From: an uncultured Collinsella sp.
Lineage (GTDB): Bacteria > Actinomycetota > Coriobacteriia > Coriobacteriales > Coriobacteriaceae
Length of the DNA: 36,253 bases
Reading direction: 5' to 3'
Assembly: GCA_900544645.1 (NCBI GenBank)
Contig: UQWG01000015.1
Location: 1-36,253, forward strand
Shown: positions 25,457-32,671 of the stretch, one piece after another
How positions within the stretch are numbered: position 1 is the first letter of the stretch
Layout: every line of letters begins with the position of its first letter
Program-made: the position numbers and the translations under genes
Notes under the pieces: generated by a model
What the model saw: the letters and a program-made list of their open reading frames with translations, nothing else
Told to the model about the DNA's origin: nothing
Database searches by the model: none

Positions 25457-27679
25457 CTACACGATTTGGTTCACGTGCGTCTCGTCGTCGAACTTGGCGG
25501 CGCCGGGCTCAACATCCTGGGGAGCGGCAGCGTCCACCAGAGCCTGCTTGAGCTCGGTGTACTGACGCTCCACCTCGCCCTCGGCCCACACCTGGTCGGC
25601 GATGGCGTCGACCTGGCAGGCAGAGAACTTGTCCTCGGGCGTATGCGAGACCGGGTCGACCTTGTGAATGGTCAGCTCGTTGCACTTGCCGATCCACCAC
25701 TGGTAGGTCATATAGACCGTGCCCTTGTTGATACGGTCGCTCACGTCGGCGCGGCTGTATACCTGGCCGCGGCGGCTGTGAATCGAGACGATGTCGCCGT
25801 TCTTGATACCGCGCGCCTGGGCGTCCGCGGGATTCATGCGGACAAAGCCGGGCTCGTCGGCGAGCAGCGCCAGCGTCTTGCAGTTGCCGGTCATCGAGCG
25901 GCAGCTGTAGTGGCCGACCTCGCGGACGGTGCACAGGATGAGCGGGTACTCATCGTCGGGAAGCTCGGAGGGTGCCTCCCAGTCGTGCGCCATCAGGTTG
26001 GCGCGGCCGTCCTTGGTGGTGAACTTGCCACCAGCGAACATGTCGGGCGTACCGTGGTCGTTCACATCGGTGCTCTTGACGGGCCACTGGGCGTAACCGC
26101 CCTCGGGAGCCATCTTCTCGTAGGTCGCGCCCACAAAGTTGGGGCACAGGCTAATGCACTCGTTCCAGATCTGCTCGGTGTTGTCGTAGTGCATGGGATA
26201 GCCCATGCGCGTGGACAGGTCCGCGAAGATCTCCCAGTCGTGACGGCACTCGCCCTTGGGCGGAACAGCCGCGTCAAAGTGCTGGAAGCTACGATCGGAT
26301 GCGGTAAAGACACCCTCGTGCTCGCCCCAAGAGGTGGCAGGCAGGATGACGTCGGCGAGCATGGTCGTCTGCGTCATAAAGATGTCCTGGCAAATGAACA
26401 GATCCAGCTCGGAGAGCGTCTTGCGCATACCGGCCGAATCGGGCTCGGTCTGCACCGGGTCCTCGCCGTAGTTGTAGAAGCAGTGCACCTTGCCCTCGTC
26501 GACCAGGTGGCCCAGGTCGGTGAGCTTGTAGCCCTCCTCGAGCGGGAGCTTTTCCTCGGGCACGCCCCAAGCCTTGGCAAACTTGGCGCGCACTGCCGGG
26601 TCGGTGACCTTCTGGTAGCCAGGGTACAGGTTGGGCAGCATGCCCATATCGCAGGAGCCCTGGACGTTGTTCTGACCACGCACGGGCGCGAGGCCGGAAT
26701 TGGGTTTGCCGATCTGGCCGGCAACACAGGCGATGGAGGCGATGGTGTGCACCGTCTTCAGGTTCTGCTTCTGCTGGCATACGCCCATGCCCCAGCCAAT
26801 GATGGCAGAGGGCTTCGCCGTGGCGTACATCTCGGCAGCTTGGTGGATCAACGCGGGCTCGACACCCGTGATGTCCTGTACGGATTCGGGAGTGTAGTTC
26901 TTGATGGTCTCCCACCACTCGTCAAAGCCGTTCGTGTGCTCGGCGACGAATTCCTTGTCGTAGAGGCCATCGTTGACCAAGCAGTTGGCAAAGGCGTTGA
27001 GGAACGCGACGTTGCAACCGTTCTTGATCGGAAGGTAGAGATCGGCGATACGCGCGGTTTCGATATGGCGCGGATCGGCGACGATGATCTTGCAACCCTT
27101 TTCTTTGGCTCGCACGATACGCCTTGCGACGATGGGGTGCGAATCGGCAGGGTTATAGCCGAAGAGGAAAATGCAGCCCGCATCCTCCATACCGGGGATG
27201 GAGCATGACATGCAACCTGAACCAACCGTGTCCATCAGACCGAGGACAGTAGGGCCGTGTCAAGTACGGGCGCAGTTGTCTACGCTGTGGGTGCCGATGC
27301 ACGCACGCGTAAACTTCTGCATGACGTAATTCGCCTCATTGCCGCCGCCTCGCGAGGAGCCGGTGGTCATGACAGCGTTAGGACCATATTCGTCAATTAT
27401 GGCCTGCATCTTAGATGCGGTGAAATCCAGTGCCTCGTCCCAGCTTACGCGCTCAAGATCCGCGCCCTTGGTGCGGCGGATCATCGGGTGCAGTACGCGG
27501 GGAGTCAAGATCTTGGTGTCGTTGATGAAGTCGTAGCCGCTCATGCCCTTAAGGCACAGCTCGCCCTGATTGGTGATGCCGTTGAGCGGTTCGGTACCCA
27601 CAACCTGGCCGTTTTGGACCAAGAGGTTAAACTGGCAACCGGCGCCGCAGTACGGGCAGATCACTTTATGCTTCTCCAT
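25457..27679 (-). CDS. fdhF: Formate dehydrogenase H, selenocysteine at codon 140 (UGA)
   Basis: Formate is oxidised to CO2 by this 740-codon molybdopterin (Mo or W) enzyme. Cys8, 11, 15 and 42 (CPYCGAGC...ELCLKG) bind the [4Fe-4S] cluster at the same positions as in E. coli FdhF. The frame is interrupted only by TGA at 27260-27262. This is codon 140, the Sec position of E. coli, in context CART-Sec-HGPTVLGL. A SECIS hairpin follows. The frame then stays open to 25457. The ATG at 27679 has GGAAGGAGG upstream; the longer frame to 27730 is not needed. Callers that treat UGA as stop split it into a 139-residue piece and a 592-residue piece. It sits between hydN and hyfA and supplies electrons to the hydrogenase. 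Confidence 0.96.
27229..27262 (-). promoter_or_regulatory. SECIS element of fdhF
   Basis: Counting from the UGA (27260-27262), an 11-base gap is followed by TGTCCTC (27242-27248), apical GGTCT (27237-27241) and GATGGACA (27229-27236). This gives a seven-pair stem with one bulged U. In E. coli fdhF the apical GGUCU also begins 19 bases after the UGA. SelB should bind this loop. Confidence 0.85.
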
Positions 27680-27753
27680 GACACCCTCCTTCCTTTCTCT
27701 GCTACCGAATTCTCGGTACTTATTTGACAATCATTGGGCCTGTCGCCCGACGC

Positions 27754-28272
27754 TTACGCCTCGTTTTCGATGGTGGCGCGGGCACGCTCGGCAGTCAGTT
27801 CTGCCAGACGCTCCTCGTCTACCAGGGTGAGGCCCTTGGTCGGACACGCCTCGGCACACGCCGGACCGCCGGGACGGTCCACGCACAGGTCGCACTTGAG
27901 CACGAAGCTCTTAGTCTGCGAACCCACGCGCACGTCGCCCATCAAGACGGGGACCTGCGTGGTCGCCACGCTCACGGCGCCAAAGGGGCATGCCATGACG
28001 CAGCTCTTGCAACCGATGCAGTTGTCCTCGTTGACGCCGATGCGATGGTTCTTTGGATCAAAGAACAAGGCGCCCGTGGGGCAGGCCTTGGCGCACGGAG
28101 CGTCCTCGCAGTGGTGACATGCCACCGGCGCGGAAATCTCGTAGGTGCGCGTTACGCGCAAGCGAGGTGCGGCGATGTTGCCGGGAATATCGTGTGCCTC
28201 GATGCACGCCGCCATACAGGTTTGGCACCCAATGCAGCGTGAAGAATCAGCCACGACTCGTTTATTGCCCAT
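27754..28272 (-). CDS. hydN: Four-cluster ferredoxin, HydN-like
   Basis: The 172-residue protein resembles E. coli HydN (175 residues), which serves formate dehydrogenase H. Four cysteine groups are visible: CIGCQTCMAAC, CHHCEDAPCAKACP, CIGCKSCVMACP and CDLCVDRPGGPACAEACP. It is the first gene of the operon, 74 bases before fdhF. The frame opens at 28380, but ATG 28272 has AGGAGGGAG upstream and begins just before the first cluster. It is a paralogue of hyfA. HydN could be an electron carrier or assist FdhF assembly. Confidence 0.92.
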   Translation of the reverse strand: MGNKRVVADSSRCIGCQTCMAACIEAHDIPGNIAAPRLRVTRTYEISAPVACHHCEDAPCAKACPTGALFFDPKNHRIGVNEDNCIGCKSCVMACPFGAVSVATTQVPVLMGDVRVGSQTKSFVLKCDLCVDRPGGPACAEACPTKGLTLVDEERLAELTAERARATIENEA

Positions 28273-28450
28273 GTTGTTCACTCCCTCCTGAATCCCATGC
28301 CGGAGAGACCCTGTCGACGTTGTCCCAAGCCGCCCGTGGCCTGGCATCGACGTATCGAGCGCATGCGGCGAAACAGGCACTTCGATAGAGTTCCTCCAAC
28401 GATATACAGGCTAAATATACGCAGTTGCAGGGGGCAAACTTGAGCGTAGG

Positions 28451-28476
28451 CCCTGCAATACGAGTGTATTGCAGGG
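28451..28476. promoter_or_regulatory. Perfect 11-bp palindrome, candidate operator
   Basis: CCCTGCAATAC and its exact complement GTATTGCAGGG flank GAGT. A third copy of the outer half (TTGCAGGGG) lies 18 bases away toward hydN at 28425-28433. On the plus strand the stem is followed by GTTTTGG, so a terminator is possible, but no gene ends there. A regulator site for the hydrogenlyase operon fits better. Confidence 0.5.
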
Positions 28477-28605
28477 GTTTTGGCAGGTTGGAACTATTCT
28501 CGAATAGCTATAAAGGTGAGTGTATTACATGCGTACGCCTCAGAGATTTTTACGCGCTCTCGTTTTGGATGTACTACGCTTGTATTCGTGTTTATGGTTA
28601 TCAAC

Positions 28606-28633
28606 TTGAGTGAAATAAAGTAATCGTTATAAG
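28606..28633 (+). promoter_or_regulatory. Candidate promoter of the toxin-antitoxin operon
   Basis: TTGAGT (28606-28611) and TATAAG (28628-28633) are separated by 16 bases, and the antitoxin ATG lies 66 bases beyond. The hexamers fit the housekeeping consensus moderately well. Confidence 0.45.
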
Positions 28634-28699
28634 ATGCTCAAGTATCGGCACATGCCGCATTTGACCGACTATATTGCACGCTCATTAAGGGGGCCAGTG

Positions 28700-29023
28700 A
28701 TGTCATCGACTCAAAAAAGAGCCATCCTGCAGGTGCGCATTCGCGAGGAAGACAAGCAGCATGCCGAGCATCTCTACGACGCCATGGGCACATCGCTCGC
28801 CGAGGCTGTCCGTCTATTTGTCGCGCAGAGCATTTTGATGCGCAAGCTCCCCTTTCAGCCGGTCGCCGTGCGTTCCAAGGACGGCACGGCCGCCTATGGA
28901 TCGCTCAAAGCATATGGGGACCCCAATCGCCGCTCCGAAGAGCGCAATGCCTGGATTGAGTACCTTGCCACAGAAAGCGACGATTCGATTTTGGGTCCCG
29001 AGGAAGTAGATATCCATGAGTAG
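28700..29023 (+). CDS. RelB/DinJ-family antitoxin
   Basis: The 107-residue protein begins with a ribbon-helix-helix DNA-binding domain: a beta strand in RAILQVRIREEDKQHAE, then helices ending LAEAVRLFVAQSIL. The acidic C-terminal half should wrap the toxin. DinJ/RelB proteins neutralise a toxin and repress their own operon. The frame extends 22 codons upstream, but ATG 28700 has AAGGGGG nine bases before it. It overlaps the toxin gene by 8 bases, as is usual for such pairs. Confidence 0.85.
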   Translation: MSSTQKRAILQVRIREEDKQHAEHLYDAMGTSLAEAVRLFVAQSILMRKLPFQPVAVRSKDGTAAYGSLKAYGDPNRRSEERNAWIEYLATESDDSILGPEEVDIHE

Positions 29024-29471
29024 CACCATCATCGACGAGACCGTCATCCTGCGCTACCTGCTTGACGACGACGAGGTTCTGTCACCGCGCGCCGCCAAGG
29101 TCATCGCCACGCGCACCGCTCGCGTCTACCCCGAAATCATCACGCGCGTCGTGGTCACACTGCGCGACGTCTATAAGGTTCCCCGCGTTGAGATTACTGC
29201 GGCCATGAAAAGGCTGCTCGATGACGTCATGGTCGACGAGCCCACCGTTGTCGCCCTTGCCGTCAAACTCTTTGGCAAGACCCATATGGACTTTACCGAC
29301 TGCCTCCTCGCAGCCCGAACCGCCATCTACAACGATGATGTCGTGAGCTTTGGCAAGCCCATCATCCAAGGCATGATCGATTACCGCCACAAGCGCCAAA
29401 CCGCTGCCGACGCCCGCAGCCGAAGCACCGACTCCACCATCGACAAGCTCCGCCACCACGGTCGCCACTAA
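29016..29471 (+). CDS. PIN-like toxin
   Basis: The 151-residue protein resembles PIN-domain ribonucleases. It has Asp7 in IIDETVILRYLL, Glu40 in VYPEIITRVVV and Asp92/Asp95 in MDFTDCLLAA. The last conserved acid of the family (usually in a TFD motif) is replaced by Gly113 in VSFGKP. About 35 extra basic residues follow the domain. Four-acid PIN enzymes need magnesium and cut RNA; the change may weaken activity or be compensated. GAGGAAG lies before the start inside the antitoxin gene. Confidence 0.72.
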   Translation: MSSTIIDETVILRYLLDDDEVLSPRAAKVIATRTARVYPEIITRVVVTLRDVYKVPRVEITAAMKRLLDDVMVDEPTVVALAVKLFGKTHMDFTDCLLAARTAIYNDDVVSFGKPIIQGMIDYRHKRQTAADARSRSTDSTIDKLRHHGRH

Positions 29472-29484
29472 CCCCATCCCTTCT

Positions 29485-29561
29485 ACGTCGTGGCGAAATA
29501 GTTCCTTGATTTGGGGTTATTAGGCTTATTCGGGCTTTTCAGAAACTATTTCACCGCAGCT
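29485..29561 (+). repeat. Dispersed long palindrome, copy 2 (3' of toxin gene)
   Basis: Arms around GCGAAATAGTT (left) and AACTATTTCACCGCAGCT (right) form an imperfect inverted repeat with a centre containing TTTGGGGTTATTAGGCT. The right arm shares 17 of 19 bases with that of copy 1. The element begins 14 bases after the toxin stop and points the same way as the gene, as copy 1 does for selB. Confidence 0.75.
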
Positions 29562-29580
29562 TAGGTGGGACGTGGGGCGA

Positions 29581-29675
29581 CATCGATTCCGTCACCCCGT
29601 ACACTTACGAAAATGGCTCTGGTCCCAAAAGGAACCAGAGCCATTCATCTATCTTATGGAGCGGGCGACGGGAAG
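29581..29675. repeat. Direct repeat, left copy: decayed tRNA 3' ends around a terminator
   Basis: This block matches 29780-29875, about 200 bases away. Each unit holds a plus-strand tRNA-like 3' end (decayed here, CGATTCCGTCACCCCG), CACTTACGAAAA, a terminator hairpin, and TATGGAGCGGGCGACGGGAA. The last piece is the 3' end of tRNA-Gly with CCA on the minus strand. In the right copy it continues into the intact tRNA-Gly; here it stops after about 18 bases at 29675. Confidence 0.7.
29612..29645. terminator. Bidirectional terminator-like hairpin, left copy
   Basis: AATGGCTCTGGT (29612-29623) pairs perfectly with ACCAGAGCCATT (29634-29645) around a short loop. On the minus strand TTTTCG follows, suiting termination of transcripts coming from the tRNA side. 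Confidence 0.6.
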
Positions 29676-29800
29676 TCCAAGGGTTTGCTTCGCAAACCTT
29701 TGTTTCGCTGCGGGCCATTGGCCCTTGCGTGCTGCGCTGGAAAATGCTCACGCATTTTCTCAGCTTCGCACCCTGCCGGGTTCGATTCCCGTCGCCCGGC
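29676..29800. other. Cluster of three hairpins and a tRNA T-arm relic
   Basis: Between the tRNA-Gly 3' relic and the next repeat unit lie three potential stems. The first is AAGGGTTTGC/GCAAACCTTT (29679-29701). The second is GGGCCATTGGCCC (29711-29723). The third is a long stem at 29729-29771 built from GTGC/GCAC, GCTG/CAGC and AAAATGC/GCATTTT with TCAC as loop. Then GGGTTCGATTCCCGTCGCCC (29778-29797) reads as a plus-strand tRNA T-arm and acceptor. I do not recognise the structure as a known RNA family. Confidence 0.55.
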
Positions 29801-29811
29801 ACACTTATGAA

Positions 29812-29845
29812 AACGGCTCTGGCACCAAATGGAGCCAAAGCCGTT
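29812..29845 (-). terminator. Terminator of the tRNA-Pro/tRNA-Gly transcript
   Basis: On the minus strand, 12 bases after the tRNA-Gly CCA, AACGGCTTTGGC pairs with GCCAGAGCCGTT with one mismatch, and inner pairs close a short loop. TTTTC follows. It is the right-hand twin of the hairpin at 29612-29645. Confidence 0.7.
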
Positions 29846-29857
29846 AAAACTATCCTA

Positions 29858-29931
29858 TGGAGCGGGCGACGGGAATCGAACCCGCGTCATCAGCTTGGAA
29901 GGCTGGGGTTCTACCATTGAACTACGCCCGC
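29858..29931 (-). tRNA. tRNA-Gly (anticodon UCC)
   Basis: The acceptor GCGGGCG (5' end at 29931) pairs with CGCCCGC. The D-arm is AGTTCAATGGTAGAAC and the anticodon loop CTTCCAA has TCC. The T-arm is GCGGGTTCGATTCCCGT. CCA is encoded at 29858-29860. Confidence 0.97.
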
Positions 29932-29937
29932 AAGATA

Positions 29938-30014
29938 TGGTCGGGACGACAGGATTTGAACCTGCGACATCCTGCTCCCAAAGCAGGCGCGCTACCAAAC
30001 TGCGCCACGTCCCG
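29938..30014 (-). tRNA. tRNA-Pro (anticodon UGG)
   Basis: The acceptor CGGGACG (5' end at 30014) pairs with CGTCCCG. The D-arm is CGCAGTTTGGTAGCGCG, the anticodon loop TTTGGGA has TGG, and the T-arm is CAGGTTCAAATCCTG. CCA is encoded at 29938-29940. It is six bases upstream of tRNA-Gly. Confidence 0.97.
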
Positions 30015-30065
30015 AAGGTGTTGAGCAGCTAAGGTCTAAACCTTGCGTGTCCCAAAGCGAAGGAA

Positions 30066-30094
30066 ATTATAGGGGAGACTCCCCGCCTGTGCAA
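30066..30094 (-). promoter_or_regulatory. Strong promoter of the tRNA-Pro/tRNA-Gly operon
   Basis: On the minus strand TTGCAC (30089-30094) and a perfect TATAAT (30066-30071) are separated by exactly 17 bases, about 50 bases before tRNA-Pro. The spacer contains the palindrome GGGGAGTCTCCCC, immediately before the -10, lying in the short gap after brnQ. Confidence 0.8.
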
Positions 30095-30105
30095 GCATTG
30101 ATGCC

Positions 30106-31464
30106 TTAGCTCCTCGAATGTGCGACAAAACGACTATGGAGCAGACCGATCACAAATGCCACCACGGCAACCGGCGCCCACGCGGCACCGATATCCGCCA
30201 GCGGTAGCGCATCGAACGGCAGCCACGCGCCCGCAAAGAACGCATCACGGACCGAGGTGATCACACTCTGCACCGCGACGACGCCGCCGACCCAGATCCA
30301 CACCTGCGGATGAGCGTCGCAAAAGCCGTGCACCAGGCCCATCAGCACCAGCACGATGGCAACGGGATACAAGGCGTTGAGCATAGGCACCGAGAACATA
30401 AGAATCACGTCGAGGCCCACATTGGAGAGCACGCACGAAAACGCCGCGAACACAAAGGCGAGAACCGCAAAGGGACGGCGCATGGCCTCCTCGGGCGCCT
30501 CCGCTCCCCCATCGAACACATACGTTTCGCAAAAATAACGCGAGCAGCAGCTGATAAGGCCAATGCACACGTTCATGCAGGCGAGAAAGAAGATGGCGAA
30601 GACCACGACCGTGCCGGCAAGGCCAAAGTGCATGGAGGCAGAGCGGGCAAGGATGGCAGCGCCGTTGGTAGCGTCGGGCATCACGGTGCCGAGCTGCATA
30701 CCGGCAAGGCCCAAGCCGCAGTAGATGATGGCCATAAGCACGCCTGCGATCACGCCGGAACGCGAAATCTCGAAGGCCACGCGCTTGTCATCGGTAACAC
30801 CCAGCTCGTGGATGGTCTCGGCGATGATGATGCCGAAGGCGAGCGACGCGAGCAGGTCCATGGTCTGATAGCCAGTCAGAAAGCCCTGCACGGCGGCGCC
30901 TGCATCGTAGGGAGCCTGAGGCGCGGCAGCCGGTCCCAGCGGCGAGATCACGGCAGCACCCACGACGAGCACGATGAGCGCAATGAGCGCGGGGCCCGTA
31001 ATGCGACCGAGCACGCGTGTGATGACACCCGGGCGCAGCGTGAGCGCAAACGCGACGACGAAGAACCCGATTGCAAACACCAGACGTGCCGTGCCGAGTG
31101 AAACACCCTCGGGCAGCAGCGGCACCAGCATTTCGAACGCCGTAGAGCTTGTGCGCGGAATGGCCAGGCACGGACCGATGGCCAGGTAGACCGCTGCAAC
31201 AAAGAATTCGCCAAACTTTGGGTGCACGCGACCGGCAAGCTCGCGCGCCGTTCCGGCAAGCGCCACGGCGATAAAGCCCATGACGGGCAGCCCGATAGCG
31301 GCAATCAAAAAGCCGATCATGGCAAGCGGCGTGGCCGTGCCGGCCTGAAGTGCCAGCAACGGCGGAATGATGAGGTTACCGGCGCCAAAGAGCATCGAGA
31401 ACAGCGCAATGCCGACGGTAACGACATGGTCGGAACGCAGACCGCGCGGGGCGGATGAAGCCAT
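30106..31464 (-). CDS. brnQ: Branched-chain amino acid carrier (BrnQ, LIVCS family)
   Basis: The 452-residue membrane protein has about twelve hydrophobic segments and the family start VTVGIALFSMLFGAGNLIIP, followed by a PPLLALQAG segment. BrnQ carriers import leucine, isoleucine and valine with sodium or protons. ATG 31464 is preceded by GAAAGG at seven bases; a GTG two codons earlier is less likely. It is a single-gene unit between the terminator of the selenium operon and the tRNA promoter. The exact amino acid preference cannot be read from sequence. Confidence 0.92.
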   Translation of the reverse strand: MASSAPRGLRSDHVVTVGIALFSMLFGAGNLIIPPLLALQAGTATPLAMIGFLIAAIGLPVMGFIAVALAGTARELAGRVHPKFGEFFVAAVYLAIGPCLAIPRTSSTAFEMLVPLLPEGVSLGTARLVFAIGFFVVAFALTLRPGVITRVLGRITGPALIALIVLVVGAAVISPLGPAAAPQAPYDAGAAVQGFLTGYQTMDLLASLAFGIIIAETIHELGVTDDKRVAFEISRSGVIAGVLMAIIYCGLGLAGMQLGTVMPDATNGAAILARSASMHFGLAGTVVVFAIFFLACMNVCIGLISCCSRYFCETYVFDGGAEAPEEAMRRPFAVLAFVFAAFSCVLSNVGLDVILMFSVPMLNALYPVAIVLVLMGLVHGFCDAHPQVWIWVGGVVAVQSVITSVRDAFFAGAWLPFDALPLADIGAAWAPVAVVAFVIGLLHSRFVAHSRS

Positions 31465-31485
31465 AGGCACACCTTTCGGGTCGAA

Positions 31486-31518
31486 ACAAAAACGGGACGG
31501 GCAAAAGACCCGTCCCGC
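31486..31518 (-). terminator. Terminator of the selD operon
   Basis: CGGGACGGG and CCCGTCCCG (31493-31501, 31509-31517) form a perfect nine-pair stem with a seven-base loop. On the minus strand TTTTTGTTT follows. It lies 14 bases after the cysteine desulfurase stop. Confidence 0.9.
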
Positions 31519-31531
31519 AAGTATATACGCT

Positions 31532-32671
31532 CTAGCAGGCTAAATCGCGCAGAGCCTCAATCGCCGTGTCGACTTCCTCATCCGTGTTGAAATACCCAAA
31601 CGAGAAGCGAACGACACCCTGGCGCTCGGTCCCCAGCGCGCGGTGCATGAGCGGAGCGCAATGGGCACCGGGGCGCGTCGCAATCCCCCACCCTTGCATG
31701 AGCGCGTCCGAAATCTCAGCCGAATCGATATCGCCTGCGTTGAGCGACACGATCGCCGAGCGCGACGGCTGGTCAAAGGCGCCGTAAAGCTTAATCTCCG
31801 GGATTTCGCGCACACCAGCGAGGAAGCGCTCTGCAAGCGCTCGCTCGTGTGCCGCGATCGCCTCGACTCCGCCCTGGGCCTCGATAAAGTCGAGACCTGC
31901 GGAAAGTCCCGCGATGCCGTGACCGTTGAGCGTGCCCGCCTCAAGGCGCGTGGGCCACTCAAGCGGCTGCAGCGCATCGAAGCTGTGCACGCCCGTGCCG
32001 CCCATGGCCCACGGAGCCACGTCAATGCCCTCCGCCACGGCCAGGCCGCCGGTCCCCTGCGGACCCATGAGCCCCTTGTGACCGGTAAAGCACACGACGT
32101 CGAGCCCCATGGCATCCATGTCAATCTTCGCCGTGCCGGCAGACTGCGAAGCATCGACGATCACCAGCGCGCCGGCCGCATGCGCGATGGCAGCCACGCG
32201 CGCAATGTCGACCGCGTTGCCGGTCACATTGGAGGCGTGCGTCACCACCACAGCACGCGTACCGGGCGTGACAAGCCGCTCGAGCTCGTCGTAGTCGAGC
32301 ACGCCGTTGGTATCACAGCCCGCATGCTCAACCGTCACACCCTGCTCTGCCGCCAGGCGGTTGAGCGGACGCAGTACGGAGTTGTGCTCGAGCACCGTTG
32401 TGACCACACGGTCGCCGGGGCGCACCACGCCATTGATGACGGTGTTGAGCGCCGCGGTGGAGTTGGGCGTAAAACAAACATGGTCAGCACGCGGGCAGCC
32501 CAGCAAGCGCGCAAGCTTGGCGCGGCAGCCGTGGATGGTACGTGCCGCATCGAGCGCACCCGAGGTGGCACCGCGCCCAGCATTGCCGAGCGAGCACATC
32601 GCCTGCGTCACGGCATCGATGACCGTCTGCGGCTTGTGCATGGTCGTCGCCGCGTTATCCAGGTAGATCAT
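31532..32671 (-). CDS. Cysteine desulfurase-family protein of selenium operons
   Basis: The 379-residue class V aminotransferase takes sulfur (or selenium from selenocysteine) off an amino acid as an enzyme persulfide. It has the N-terminal IYLDNAATTMHKP, the PLP lysine in FTGHKGLMGPQGTGG (Lys199), and the acceptor cysteine in RPGAHCAPLMH (Cys338). It belongs to the NifS-like branch often found beside selD, yedF and DUF3343 genes, so delivery of selenide to SelD is a reasonable inference. ATG 32671 has GGGAGG upstream and overlaps the DUF3343 stop (ATGA). It is last in the operon. Confidence 0.88.
   Translation of the reverse strand: MIYLDNAATTMHKPQTVIDAVTQAMCSLGNAGRGATSGALDAARTIHGCRAKLARLLGCPRADHVCFTPNSTAALNTVINGVVRPGDRVVTTVLEHNSVLRPLNRLAAEQGVTVEHAGCDTNGVLDYDELERLVTPGTRAVVVTHASNVTGNAVDIARVAAIAHAAGALVIVDASQSAGTAKIDMDAMGLDVVCFTGHKGLMGPQGTGGLAVAEGIDVAPWAMGGTGVHSFDALQPLEWPTRLEAGTLNGHGIAGLSAGLDFIEAQGGVEAIAAHERALAERFLAGVREIPEIKLYGAFDQPSRSAIVSLNAGDIDSAEISDALMQGWGIATRPGAHCAPLMHRALGTERQGVVRFSFGYFNTDEEVDTAIEALRDLAC

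Larger units (their letters stand above)
28273..28699. other. Divergent intergenic region, hydrogenlyase operon / toxin-antitoxin operon
   Basis: These 427 bases hold no convincing gene. The stretch is visibly more AT-rich than its surroundings from about 28490 to 28640. It contains a perfect palindrome at 28451-28476, a matching half-site TTGCAGGGG at 28425-28433, a second GAGTGTATT at 28517-28525, and a candidate plus-strand promoter at 28606-28633. I find no clear -35/-10 pair for the hydN direction, which suggests an activator-dependent or non-housekeeping promoter. Confidence 0.6.

Noticed and set aside
25415..27208. A 597-codon plus-strand open frame opposite fdhF
   Set aside because: It is the reverse frame of a well-supported enzyme, with composition typical of an antisense shadow.
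27236..27262. fdhF as a pseudogene broken by a stop codon
   Set aside because: The stop is UGA at the conserved Sec position, followed by a SECIS hairpin, and selA, selB, selD and tRNA-Sec are all present.
28381..28480. A sigma-54 promoter upstream of hydN, as in E. coli hydrogenlyase operons
   Set aside because: I could not find the paired GG and GC elements with the required 10-base spacing.
28425..28613. A 62-codon plus-strand open frame in the divergent intergenic region
   Set aside because: It has no ribosome binding site or recognisable family, and runs through the palindrome and the candidate promoter area.
29565..29847. Short plus-strand open frames of 81-91 codons in the tRNA region
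   Set aside because: They translate repeats, terminator hairpins and tRNA relics, and have no ribosome binding site or homology I recognise.
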